Positions 1 to 10,614 of a stretch of 64,000 bases of DNA are shown one piece after another (the stretch's first letter is position 1; the number at the start of each line of letters is the position of its first letter). Both the position numbers and the translations under genes were made by a program. The notes below the pieces were generated by a model. That model ran no database searches. It was not told where the DNA came from and worked only from the letters and a program-made list of their open reading frames with translations. Source of the stretch: Mesostigma viride (lineage: Eukaryota > Streptophyta > Mesostigmatophyceae > Mesostigmatales > Mesostigmataceae); NCBI GenBank assembly GCA_009746045.1, contig RPFO01000072.1, forward strand, positions 2,305,985-2,369,984, given 5' to 3'.

Positions 1-836
1 GGAAGGAAGGAAGGAAGGAAGGAAGGAAGGAAGGAAGGAAGGAAGGAAGGAAGGAAGGAAGGAAGGAAGGAAGGAAGGAAGGAAGGAAGGAAGGAAGGAA
101 GGAAGGAAGGAAGGAAGGAAGGAAGGAAGGAAGGAAGGAAGGAAGGAAGGAAGGAAGGAAGGAAGGAAGGAAGGAAGGAAGGAAGGAAGGAAGGAAGGAA
201 GGAAGGAAGGAAGGAAGGAAGGAAGGAAGGAAGGAAGGAAGGAAGGAAGGAAGGAAGGAAGGAAGGAAGGAAGGAAGGAAGGAAGGAAGGAAGGAAGGAA
301 GGAAGGAAGGAAGGAAGGAAGGAAGGAAGGAAGGAAGGAAGGAAGGAAGGAAGGAAGGAAGGAAGGAAGGAAGGAAGGAAGGAAGGAAGGAAGGAAGGAA
401 GGAAGGAAGGAAGGAAGGAAGGAAGGAAGGAAGGAAGGAAGGAAGGAAGGAAGGAAGGAAGGAAGGAAGGAAGGAAGGAAGGAAGGAAGGAAGGAAGGAA
501 GGAAGGAAGGAAGGAAGGAAGGAAGGAAGGAAGGAAGGAAGGAAGGAAGGAAGGAAGGAAGGAAGGAAGGAAGGAAGGAAGGAAGGAAGGAAGGAAGGAA
601 GGAAGGAAGGAAGGAAGGAAGGAAGGAAGGAAGGAAGGAAGGAAGGAAGGAAGGAAGGAAGGAAGGAAGGAAGGAAGGAAGGAAGGAAGGAAGGAAGGAA
701 GGAAGGAAGGAAGGAAGGAAGGAAGGAAGGAAGGAAGGAAGGAAGGAAGGAAGGAAGGAAGGAAGGAAGGAAGGAAGGAAGGAAGGAAGGAAGGAAGGAA
801 GGAAGGAAGGAAGGAAGGAAGGAAGGAAGGAAGGAA
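1..836. repeat. (GGAA)n microsatellite
   Basis: An uninterrupted tetranucleotide tract, GGAA on + and TTCC on -, fills the left edge and continues beyond it. It lies just downstream of a splice donor on the - strand, so it is probably inside an intron of the leftward gene at 915-1526. The near-perfect regularity could partly reflect assembly collapse or expansion. Confidence 0.99.
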
Positions 837-914
837 CTCGGCTTTTTTTAAAAAAAAACTATCAGGACATTCACATTCCACCATGCAAAAACTGAATGCA
901 ATACATTTATATAC

Positions 915-1526
915 CTTGCCCGGCTGTGTGGTAATGACGATATTGGTCAGGGAGCTGTGAAGCGATTTGCTGCCGGTGGGCTTTTTGTCCGCCTTGTGTG
1001 GCCGAGGGTTGGGTGGTGCCAGCTTTTTAGGCTTCTTGATGATGGGCTGGTCATCGTCATCCTCACTGTCATCGTCGTCATCACCGTTTCCGGCATTGCC
1101 CTCATCCTTGTGGTTGGAGAGGTATCGAGACCACTGCGCCTCAATGTAGTCTGTCGCCGAAAGATGCACGGGTTGAGCAGGTGCTTGTTTCCGCTGCCCT
1201 GCCTCAAACTTTGCTAGGCTGCGTTTGTACTGCTCCTTGGCCTCCGCAAATGCAGTTGAAGCCAGTGCCCCTGCCCATGGACAAATGATATACAGCCGTT
1301 CAACGCAGTTGCGGAAATGCTCGGCATCCTGGTATTTCTTGATAATGCCTGGAACTAAATACTTTTCAGTCAGGGTTGCAATCTGTCTCCGAAGCGTCGT
1401 TTGATATTGTTTCGGGGGCGTCTGGAGGAGGGGCTGAGACTCATCCACAAATTTGTTTGCCTTGAACCTCTGCTTCACCTCGTCTGAGGCTACCTGTCGT
1501 GGCTGCCGATGGGTTTTCTTCGCCAT
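915..1526 (-). CDS. Second gene of the CACTA element, 5' exon (partial)
   Basis: An open frame starts at the ATG at 1526-1524 (MAKKTHRQPRQVAS) and runs 204 codons to a good donor, CCGGGCAAG followed by GTATAT, at 915/914. If unspliced, the frame stays open through the TTCC repeat to the window edge, coding FLPS repeats, so splicing is far more likely. The product is basic at the N-terminus, has an acidic run of D and E around residues 150-162, and then a lysine/proline-rich stretch. No family is recognised. It is transcribed divergently from the transposase, so by position it may be the TnpA-like accessory DNA-binding protein of the element; that is inference. The rest of the gene is to the left of the window. 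Confidence 0.7.
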
Positions 1527-2375
1527 CGTTTACCCCACCATCCCACCAGCAAGTCACACATCTTCCCACATGCGCGTAAGGCGTTCAAACACCGCGCCTA
1601 GCCGCGAACTGCCAGGTGCAAGCGCAACGTCAAGCTCAGGTTTACTATTGGTCGTTGATGGGTTTAGATCGGACGACAAGGTGACGCTACGCGCTCGAGA
1701 TTCGGAAATTGCGCCAATTTCCACGGCCAGATGCGGGGAGGTCCACCTGTTGGAACCGTTACCCTAAATCTCTGTCGGCTTGAACCGCGTGGGATCCTAT
1801 GTAATAACCTTACAGGACTGTACTAACTTGGCAAATCCACGCCATCCGATACGTTCAGGGCATCGCGTAGTACACCGCCAATCCCGTGAGCGCGGGATAG
1901 CAGGCAGCCAATCGAGGAAACAGCCAGGGTCTAGTACACTGGATCCCTACCGTTGCAATTTTGCCGGCACAAACCTCGTACATTTACCAGAGCGAGACAC
2001 GTCGCGGCCGTCTCATGCAGTATCTGACAAAGCACCGTTGGAACGTAACTGCAATTCGCCCCAATTGCATGGTGGGCGTTTGACCCAAAGCCATCAACGG
2101 CCTGGCGACGTTGCGCCGACTTTGCAAGGCAACGACAACAAGACGTGTACCTTGGCAATCAGGGGAACCGCGCGGCCAGGCAGCCATAGCGTTGAGGTCT
2201 CCCATATTAATAGATCGGTCTCCCATATGGACTGGGACAAAAACCAAATGATGGTCGACCATCACCCTGAATCCAGCTAGGGCGAAAAGCCATGACGTAG
2301 GGTAGGAGGGCCTGCATCAACTGATGCAGGCCCTCCACGGCGCTTGCCGGGTTTGTCTTTGCTAGTTTGACGGAA
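1527..2375. promoter_or_regulatory. Spacer between the two divergent CACTA genes
   Basis: About 850 bp lie between the two divergent start codons, so both promoters should be here. A + frame at 1780-2280 (166 codons from a non-ATG start) shows no recognisable domain and is not called. The only clear structure is the perfect inverted repeat at 2305-2336. Confidence 0.5.
2305..2336. repeat. Perfect 15-bp inverted repeat upstream of the transposase
   Basis: GGAGGGCCTGCATCA at 2305-2319 and its exact reverse complement at 2322-2336 are separated by only 2 bases (AC). It ends 39 bases before the transposase ATG, so it would form a tight hairpin in the leader RNA or a near-continuous palindrome in DNA. 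Confidence 0.95.
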
Positions 2376-5300
2376 ATGGCGGGCACGATGCACGGCTCCG
2401 TGGATGAGTACATGATGGGCGAGCCGGCCGCCGACGACAAAGCCAATGTTGATGCCCGCAAGCGGGAGGAGGCCCGTGAGTTTGCCTACAACTATGAGGA
2501 AACTGCGAAACGCATTCGTGCTGACACCCCGCTCTATCCGGGGTCGTCTAGGACGTCCATTGTAACGTCGTTGGAACTCTTGTCATTGCTTGGAAAGAAC
2601 GGCGCATCTGCGCAGTTTGCTGATGAGCTTTTCAAGTTTATCTCCGACATTCTGCCGGCGGGAAACCAGCTACCGCAGTCAGTTGGTACCGCCCGGTCCG
2701 TGATGAAAAATCTTGGACTGGGCTACCAAGTTTTCGATGCCTGCCCATGTGATGAATATATTTATAAAGACAAGAGTATCAAACAATGCCCTGAATGCCA
2801 CCGCAACCGTTTCGAGACTTACGAAGACCGTAATGGAGACACTGTGGTCACCAGTAGACCGCACCGGCAGGTTCGAAAATTTTCTCTCAAGGATCGCATC
2901 CGGGCTCTTTTCAGAATACCCGAGATGTCACGAGCGTTCCGGTACGCATGGGAGAATCGATCCCAGGAGCCTGACGGACCCAAGAAGAAGATCCATGGGA
3001 TTAAAGGTCAGTCTGGCCTTCCCGGTTTTTTGCTTTCACTAATTGTACGTTTAGCCCATCAAGTTACTTCCGTTTAATGTAGTTCACGGTGTCCTGTTTT
3101 TGTTGCTTTAACCTGCAAAGTCTTCTCTGTGTTTCTCTGGATAAAGGTTACTTGTGCTAAAATTTTCACGTGCTTGCATATTTCCCTTGGCTTTTGTTCA
3201 CTTCCGTGCACCTCCGGCAGATTCCAGGGCCTGGCAGCGCATGGCTGATGAGTACCCCGAGCTTGCCCAGGATCCTCGGAACCTTTTCATCGGGGTGTGC
3301 TTCGACGGTGTCTGCCCAAGGTTCTGGGTGGACACGTACTCGTGCTGGCCCCTGTTTGCCATTTTTTTCAACCTTCCCGAGTGGGCCTCAATCAACAAAC
3401 ATTTTTGTCCCATGCTGCTCCTTGTGGGTGCTCACAAAGGGAAAGCCCCGAAGAAAATGCGCATCTTCCTTGAACTTCTCGTCGATGACCTGCGCGAGCT
3501 GTTTGATGGATTCTATATCTGCGACGTCCTGGATGGTAACGACAAGACTGGAAACTTCATCACTGCGTTAATTCATGTGTTGCTCCTCCTGACTATGCAC
3601 GACTACCCGGCACTATCCAAGCTCATCAACATGCCGGACGCCGGTTATGACGGGTGCCATGGTCCCAAGTGGAAGGGCATCTACTTTTCCCAGGGCAAGA
3701 TTGTGTTCCTTGGCAACAACCGCATGCTACCTCTCGACGACCCACAGCGTGGCACCACGGAGCCAGACCCAGGCATCATGACCTACGCTGAGTACCTGGA
3801 ACATTGTGATGACAACGAGCGCCTGCCGGAGGCTTTTTCGCGTCTGCCCTACTGGCCGAAGCTTCCACACCGTAACGCAATCGACGAATTCCATCTGGCT
3901 TCAAACTTCCTTCTGCGCTTGGTGAACTGCACCAAGGGTAAGTAAATTACTTGTAATGTGGTGTTTCTTTTAAATTTGCTCTTCCTATTTTCATTCAGAA
4001 AATGCTGCATTTTGTACTTTCATATTAATGGGTTTTGTATCCTATTGCTTCATTTCGCTGCATGGCTGTGCAGGTGGCGCTGCCCCCAAGAGGGTGCGGT
4101 TGCGGCTCGAGGAGCTCGGTGTAAACCCCGAATTGTGGATGACGAGGGAGGAGTGCACGACAGTTGCTCGTGATGGAACCGAGAAGACCTCTGTCAAGTG
4201 CACGGGCAGGCAACCCGGTTTTGAGCTGACCAAGGAAGAGAAGAAAGAAATCAAGGGTGAGTTTTGTGCTAGGCGTAAAAGATTTCCCTGCTATTTTGTT
4301 TGTTTTTTATTCTTATGTTATCAAGTTAGTATATTCTGCTCATTGCTTTGGCTCCCCGCATTTGTTTGTCTTGTGGGAGCTTTGGTGGCTGAATGTAGTG
4401 GTCAGCTGAGTATAGGTTGTTGGATGGGAACATGAACTTTTTGTTGGTTTGATGATGGCCTTTTTCCCATTTTGCTGGTAACTGGTTTCGTGCATGTTGG
4501 CAGGTAAGGTTGTGGCATTTATCTGACTTTTTTTAATGGCTATGTGTGGGATTCATTTGTTTTGATGCAGCCCTGGAGAGGCGCCTCTGCATGTCCCTGC
4601 CTGACTGCTTTTCAGGACGGATAGTCGGGCTCTTGTGTGACGGCAAAGCTGAGCAAAAGGCCAAGACGCATGACAAAATTGTCTACTTCTGCAAGTTCTT
4701 ACCTGTGCTGCTGCGTGGTCGTCTGCACCCGGTCGCCCGTGGGGCATTTCTACAAGCTTCGGCGGCCTGGGATGCTGCTTTCAGTGGCAGAATTCTCACG
4801 CAGGAGGAGCTAGATGAGGTTGGCATGATGTTTTTGCGGGCAGTGGCTAGGATGGAGGGGGTCATTCCCGCAAGTGAAATGTCGCGGTCGATCCACGCTG
4901 CAGCCCATTTGGCTGCTCAAATCTCGGAGCTTGGCCCCCCGGACGGCAGGAGCATGGCGTGGGGCGAGAGACAAATGAAAGTGGCTTGTTCTGGAGCCAT
5001 GTCAAACAACAACATCGAGCACTCCATGGGGCGGGCGTTCGTGGAGTTCGAGGAGCTGACGCTCCTGTCATCCATCATCCATGAGACCTCCGGGGTAAGT
5101 ATATTCTCAATGTGGTTTGTCATTAAGAATTGTCATCTGAATTTTTTTTTTTTTCATGATTGTCCTTCACCTTTGCTGACTCCATGTTTTTTTTTCATGC
5201 AAATGATCTCATGGGTGCAGGTCAAGAGCAAACACTACATCTGGGACATTCTGACCTCAGACCCCTCCCGGGTTGAAGACCTGGGTAAGAAGCCTCCTCG

Positions 5301-6520
5301 CAAGGGGCGTTACCATTTTTCTCCCGACGAGCTGAAGGAGGTGCGGGCGTTGCTGGTGCAAGAGGCGTTGCCAAAAGCGACGTACGATGACCCAGCGATC
5401 AATGGAGACGAGAAGTATTGGTAAGCTTTTTTATGCAAGTTTTGTTTTTCTTAATTATAACAGTACTTGCCCTTTGAGTTTTTATCAGTTGTGTATACTC
5501 ACATGTTAGTTACACTATGTCTCAATTCCTTTGGATTTCATCTTTGATAACAGTCACCTAGCGTTTTCGCCCCCTGAAACTTGTTCCCTGACCTGAATAC
5601 CACCTTGCATTCCTGTGCGTGTGTATGTATTTTGCAGGGGGCACTACTGCGAAAAGGATCCAGATTACGTGCAGACGTGGGGAACATTAAACCAGGAGCC
5701 TCTTGTGCCCAAGCGCATCAAGGCGGCTGTGGCTGGGGTGGTAGGCACGGCAGATGAACACGATAGGGTGCACTTGTACGGCTTCAACTATCGTACAGAG
5801 CATGCCGACAATACACAAGCCATTCGGCACCGTAATTCTGGGATTGCATACCATGGGCCGGATCGTGAGTTGGGGTTTGGGGTAATCACGCACATTTTGC
5901 AGACGACCCTAGTTGCACCTACTGTAGAATGGCCCAAGCAGTTGGTGCTTAGGGTTGAGCTTTTCGACCCTAGTCAAGTGGCCCACCGTCCCAGTGAAAG
6001 GTTGATCCTTATCAGCGGTGCCCAGGCCCCCCGTACCCCCAAGTTAGTTTTACCTACATCTGTGAGCTCAGTGGGGTATGTGGTGGATGAGTGCTATGAG
6101 CCTGAAATGGCGGTGATTATGGCGAAGCTGCCATGGAACATGGCCAACGATGTGCAAGGGCCTTTGAGCGATGTTGTGTCGCGCTCGCTGGGCATTGACT
6201 GGAATGATCAGCCCTTGTATGTCATTTCAGATGACGAAGTGCCAGCAGAACCTGCCACTTCCGCGAAGAAGAAGAAGAAGAAGAAACAACCTCCCGCTAA
6301 GAAGAAGCAGAAAGCGGCACCCAGCAAAGCGCCAAAGCCACGGGGGGCTAAGGCTGCTGCTGCTTCGGTGGCAGGTCCAAGCTCTGCGCCGACACGCACT
6401 AGTGGCAGGCGCCGTGCGGCGGTGGACTATGGAGAGACAAGTGGTGGCGAGGATGCCTCTAATGACAGTGATGAGGACACTTCAAATGACAGTGATGAGG
6501 CTGAGGATGAGTTTTGGTGA
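2376..6520 (+). CDS. CACTA TNP2-like transposase, six exons, intact
   Basis: Exons are 2376-3006, 3221-3937, 4074-4256, 4571-5094, 5221-5420 and 5638-6520. All introns are GT..AG and every junction keeps frame, giving 1045 aa. This is the catalytic protein that cuts and moves the CACTA element. The N-terminal third has paired cysteines near residues 123-140 (ACPCDEYIY then QCPECH), as in TNP2 proteins. Exon 2 holds the transposase_21-like core: GVCFDGVCPRFWVDTYS, then LELLVDDLRELFDG and MHDYPALSKL. The C-terminal end has lysine runs (AKKKKKKKQ), probably a nuclear localisation signal, and an acidic serine-rich tail ending EDEFW. The ATG at 2376 was chosen because it is the first in frame with the conserved region. 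No stop or frameshift is seen, so the element may be autonomous. The second gene is divergent at 915-1526. Confidence 0.9.
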
Positions 6521-6667
6521 CCAAGATGAGGCTATGGCCTGGATTCCATGTTTCTTTCACAACCATATTTATTTTCTTTGTAATGAACCATCTCTAAATC
6601 ATGAATGCTCACCGCATGTTTGTATCAAGTGTGTGAATCTCCTCGTTCTAAGTCCTCGTGTTTTTCT

Positions 6668-6955
6668 CTGTTTTCTCAGTTCTTGTGGTTTTCACTGTTT
6701 TCTCAGTTGTGGCCTTGGACTTGTTTGAGAAAATTGAGAATGATTCTCAATTCTTCTCAGCACTTCTCAGGCCATTTCTCAGGTTTCGTGAAAATTTTCT
6801 CAAAAACTGAGACCAATCTGAGAATTTTCTCAGCTCTTCTCAATTGTCCTGAGAAAAACTGAGATTTTTCTCAGTTCTTCTCAATTTGCTGAGAAAATTC
6901 TCAGAAAAACGCCCAAATTGAGAAAAACTGAGAAAAAACTGAGAAATTTCTCAAC
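6668..6955. repeat. CACTA subterminal repeat array
   Basis: I count 23 copies of the pentamer TCTCA or its complement TGAGA in about 290 bp, mostly inside TTTTCTCAG or CTGAGAAAA. They occur in both orientations, and a 12-bp palindrome GAGAAATTTCTC lies near the terminus. In maize En/Spm and relatives, short subterminal repeats in both orientations bind the element's accessory protein. By analogy these should be the binding sites for a protein of this element. Confidence 0.85.
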
Positions 6956-6970
6956 CCCCTCTTCCTAGTG

Positions 6971-8558
6971 ATTACAAAGGGGGACATCTGGTGAGGAGCC
7001 AGAGGAGAGTTGTTGATGGCGAATTCTATGAAAGGTAGCTTCTTGTCCCAGTCCTTGTTGTCGTGGGTACAATAGTGCTTTTGACACTCCCTGACGATTC
7101 GGTTCATCCTCTCCACCGCCCCAGTACTGGCACACCTGTATGCCACACCGAAGGCCAGCTTAGTGTCTAGGATGTCAAAGAATGACTTCCAAAACCCTGA
7201 CAACCAAAGGGGGTCCTGATCAGTGATGATAACTCTAGGCATGCCGTGCAGACGGTAGATCTCCTTCATAAACAAATCCACACACTGTGCAGCGGTGAGA
7301 TGAGTATTGCAAGGAATCAGATGGCACATCCTGGAAAGCCTGTCCATGACCACAAGGATCCTGTCATTGCCACCATCTGACATGGGAGACCACAGATAAA
7401 ATCCATAGTCACACTGATCCAAGGGCGCAGGGGAATGGGCATAGCCATGGGAAAGATGGGCGTGGCTTGGTTCCTGACCTTATTTCTCTGGCAGGAGTCA
7501 CAGGAATCCACGTAGGCCTTAACATCCTGATAAAGGCCAGGCCACCAAAACCTCTGCTGCACCTCATGAAGTAGCTTAGCATAACCAGGATGACACGCAG
7601 TCACATCGTCATGGAAACAATGTAACACTGTGGGAATGGCCATCTCAGGCACATACACTTTTCTAGTCACCGTGTGCTCTGCATCATGAGTGTGAACATA
7701 CAGAACGCCCTCCCAGTATTCTACAGGTCTATTGCCAAAGTTGCCCCTCTGGATAGCTGCAGTAGCCATGTCCTCCGTCTTGGTGAAGGCCTTGATGACG
7801 TCCAGCAGGGAAATATTTAAAGGATTAGGCAACACCAGGTCCTTGTCAGGTCCCAGGGGCTGCATCTGCATCTCCTCTTCCTGCCCAGGGCTAGCCACCA
7901 ACTGCTTGGATGAGACAGTAGTAGCTATAGGCCCTTTTGACCTTGCCATCACCTGAGAGGCCAACACCTTGGACCGGCCTACCAACACAGGGTCCATGAC
8001 CCACTTCCTGGGCCTACCTCTGCTGCGCCTAGCAGGGCCTCCCTCACCTGGCTGCACTGTGGGAGTGGGCACCACACCTTCAGGACTTCTCCTAAGACTG
8101 TCAGACAGTGACTGGACACCCTCCTGGACGCCTGTCAACTCTGGGACAGAGCCCTGGTCGATGAGCATCACGGGACCACCGTTATTCCCTACAGGTGGTG
8201 TCAACAGTTGAGAAACCTTCTGGTTGTTGGCCTGAGCTCTAGTCAAGGCTCCACACTCTACCACAGAAATCAGGGCAGCACAGATGTCCAAGTCCTCATG
8301 AAAACTTCCCATCAAATCCCTCCTCCTGGACAGGGCGTCAGGCACCACATTCTGCGTACCAGGAATGTACCTCACAGAGAAAGGTCCAAACCCCCCCAGG
8401 AACTCCATCCATCCAGCCATCCTCTTACTCATCCGGGTCTGTTCCAACACATGTACCAAGGGCCTGTGGTCAGTCATCAGGGTAATAGACTCGTTGCCCT
8501 GCCCATCCTGGCGCTGCTGGCCACAGAAAACTGAGCCCCCTTCAGTAGGTGTTCCCAC
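6971..8558 (-). pseudogene. gypsy 1 RNase H end and integrase, frameshifted
   Basis: This frame continues RNase H after a frameshift near 8510. It carries the typical RH/connection motif DHRPLVHVLEQ and, further on, PDALSRR. A spacer with an AT-hook-like RRSRGRPRKW follows. The integrase zinc-binding region is HPGYAKLLHEV with CDSCQRNK. A second frameshift near 7390 precedes the rest of the integrase core, which shows ITDQDPLW and GAVERMNR; with VTMDFICGLP just before the shift, all three catalytic D, D, E residues are present. The frame is lost at 6970, at the CACTA terminus. The coding potential is real but this copy cannot make a complete integrase. Confidence 0.85.
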
Positions 8559-10588
8559 TTGTGACAGGCCACCACCAATCCCAGCAGCTCCTGCTCATGA
8601 ACAGGGTAGTTACGTTCTGCAGACGTCATACTCCTGGACATGTATTCCACTGGTTGAGGGCCCTTACCATGATCTTGCATTAGTACTGCACCAATAGCAC
8701 CCTGTGAGGCATCAGACCTAACCTGGTATGGCAAGTCTGGGTTGGGGCCCACCAACAAGGGAGCAGTGGTAAGCTTCTGCTTCAACACATCAAAAGCTTG
8801 CTGGCATGCTGCAGTCCACTCAAAGGGAACATCCTTCTTGAGCAGGGCTAACAGGGGACCAGAGATGGCCGCCATGTCAGGGATGAACCGTCGGTACCAG
8901 CCCACCAGGCCCAGAAAGGATCTGACATCCTGAGCTGACTTCAACACAGGCCACTCCAAAACAGCAGAGACCTTGCTGGCCTCAGGAGTCATACCTGCAG
9001 CGCTCAGCTGGTAGCCCAGAAACTTCACCTCTTGGCCCCACTCCACCTTGGACCTCTTCACCGACAGATGATACTGATGGATCACCTTAAGGACCTCCTC
9101 CACGTTCTCCAGGTGCTCCCTGAAGGTACGAGAGTGTACCAGAATGTCGTCCAGGTAGACGACCACACAAGTCCTGAAGACCACCCTGGTAGTGTCACAC
9201 AAGTGGGCAATGTCCTTGAACCTGGGGTTGCGAAGGTCAGGTGAGATCTGGGGCAGGGCATTTCCAGTCAGGTGGCCAAAGATGGCATTGACAAACATCT
9301 GCATAGTGGCAGGACTGTTAGAGGCACCCATGGGCATTACTGTCCACTGGAACTGTCCCCATGGGGTAGAAAAGGCCGTCTTGGGGATGTCCTCAGTAGC
9401 CACCCTGATCTGCCAGAAAGCATGCCTGAGGTCAAACTTGGTAAAGAAGGCAGCTCCTGCAGTCCTCTCCAGCAACTCATCAATTCTGGGCAGAGGGTAC
9501 CTGGACTTGACAGTCACCTTGTTCAGTCCCCTCAGGTCAATGCACAACCTCCACCCCCCATCATGCTTGGGTACAAGCAAACACCCAGAACTGAAAGGAC
9601 TGTTAGCTGGGAGGATCAGACCAGCCTCCAACAGGCCAATAAGTATGGTCTTCAGCTCTGCCATCTCTGCAGGGCCCATCCTGTACATAGGCACAAAAGG
9701 AGGACGAGCACCCTCTACCAACTTGATGACATGTGTGATGGGTCCCTCAGGAGGATACTGGGGCATCTTGTCCTCAAAGATGGCTCCATACCTGTCCAAC
9801 AAGGCATCATGCTGCTGTTGTTGCTCAGTGGTGACAGTAGAACTGACAGCATTGACAGAATGACCACTAGCAGACTCAGGTTCATTAGGCACCAAATGCA
9901 GGAAAAAGATGTGTTCCACTGGATAGGTGGCCAAATAAGACAGAGTATGCTTGGCAGACCACACATGCTTCAGTAGGGCAGCCCGTTTCTCCTCCAAAGT
10001 CGGCTCTTGATCCACCCCTTTCGCACCTGCTTCCCCTCCCTTGCCATCATTGACAGCTGTCTGTGTGGAACAGCACTCAGTGGCTGTTCTTCTCCCCCCT
10101 GGCAACACACAGGTAGCATCCCACACTGTCCCATCCTTGAACTGGACCACCCTGTCAGGCCAAGAAATAGCAGGATTGGTGTCAGACAACCATGGGATCC
10201 CCAAAATCACATCTGCTGCCGTGAGGGGAATGACATCTGCTGTCACTTCCAAAGTCTGGGATGAACAAACTTGGAAGATGAGCTGCACATAGCCAGGTGA
10301 GCAGCTTCTCCTGCCATCAGAATACTGCACCATGACAGGTGTGGGGTGGGCCAACACAGGCAACTTCAACTCCTGCACCAAGGATGCAGCAATATAATTA
10401 CTGCCAGCACCAGAATCAATCATAAACAAGCAAGCTGGCTGAGCCAAGGGAACTGGCACGTTGAGGAGCCTAGCCTGAAACTTGAGTAAGTGACCTGGTA
10501 CAGGAGGACCCACAGGGACAGCAGGGTCAGAAGCACCCACAGTGTTCACTGGCCTAACGTCAACAGCAGGCAGGTCAGACCTGGCCAT
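8500..10588 (-). pseudogene. gypsy 1 pol: protease, reverse transcriptase, RNase H
   Basis: About 695 codons are open from the ATG at 10588. Retropepsin is seen as FMIDSGAGSNYIA with VILGIPWL further on. Reverse transcriptase follows with RLCIDLRGLNK, TKFDLRHAFWQIRV, FQWTVMPMGASNSPA and the catalytic VVYLDDILVHS. RNase H follows with VRSDASQGAIGAVL and HEQELLGLVVACHKW. An extra segment of about 30 residues sits between the PAT helix and YLDD (see findings). The frame breaks near 8510 and continues in another frame. Relative to gag, pol lies in a different frame, beginning 27 bases past the gag stop. Confidence 0.9.
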
Positions 10589-10614
10589 GACAGAAGGATG
10601 ACCTGGGGACCCAA

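Larger units (their letters stand above)
1..6970. mobile_element. CACTA (EnSpm) DNA transposon, right-hand part
   Basis: The element holds a TNP2-type transposase gene on + and a divergent second gene on -. The right terminus at 6970 reads, on the - strand, CACTAGGAAGAGGGGGTTGA, which begins with the CACTA signature. It is preceded by about 300 bp of short subterminal repeats. Beyond 6970 the sequence is the integrase frame of a gypsy element, so the transposon inserted there. The left terminus and the other half of the target lie outside the window, so the target duplication cannot be checked here. Two divergent genes plus subterminal repeats match the general plan of the superfamily. Confidence 0.88.

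Noticed and set aside
1780-2280. 166-codon + frame between the CACTA genes.
   Set aside because: Starts without ATG in the conserved position, has no recognisable domain, and lies in the divergent promoter space.
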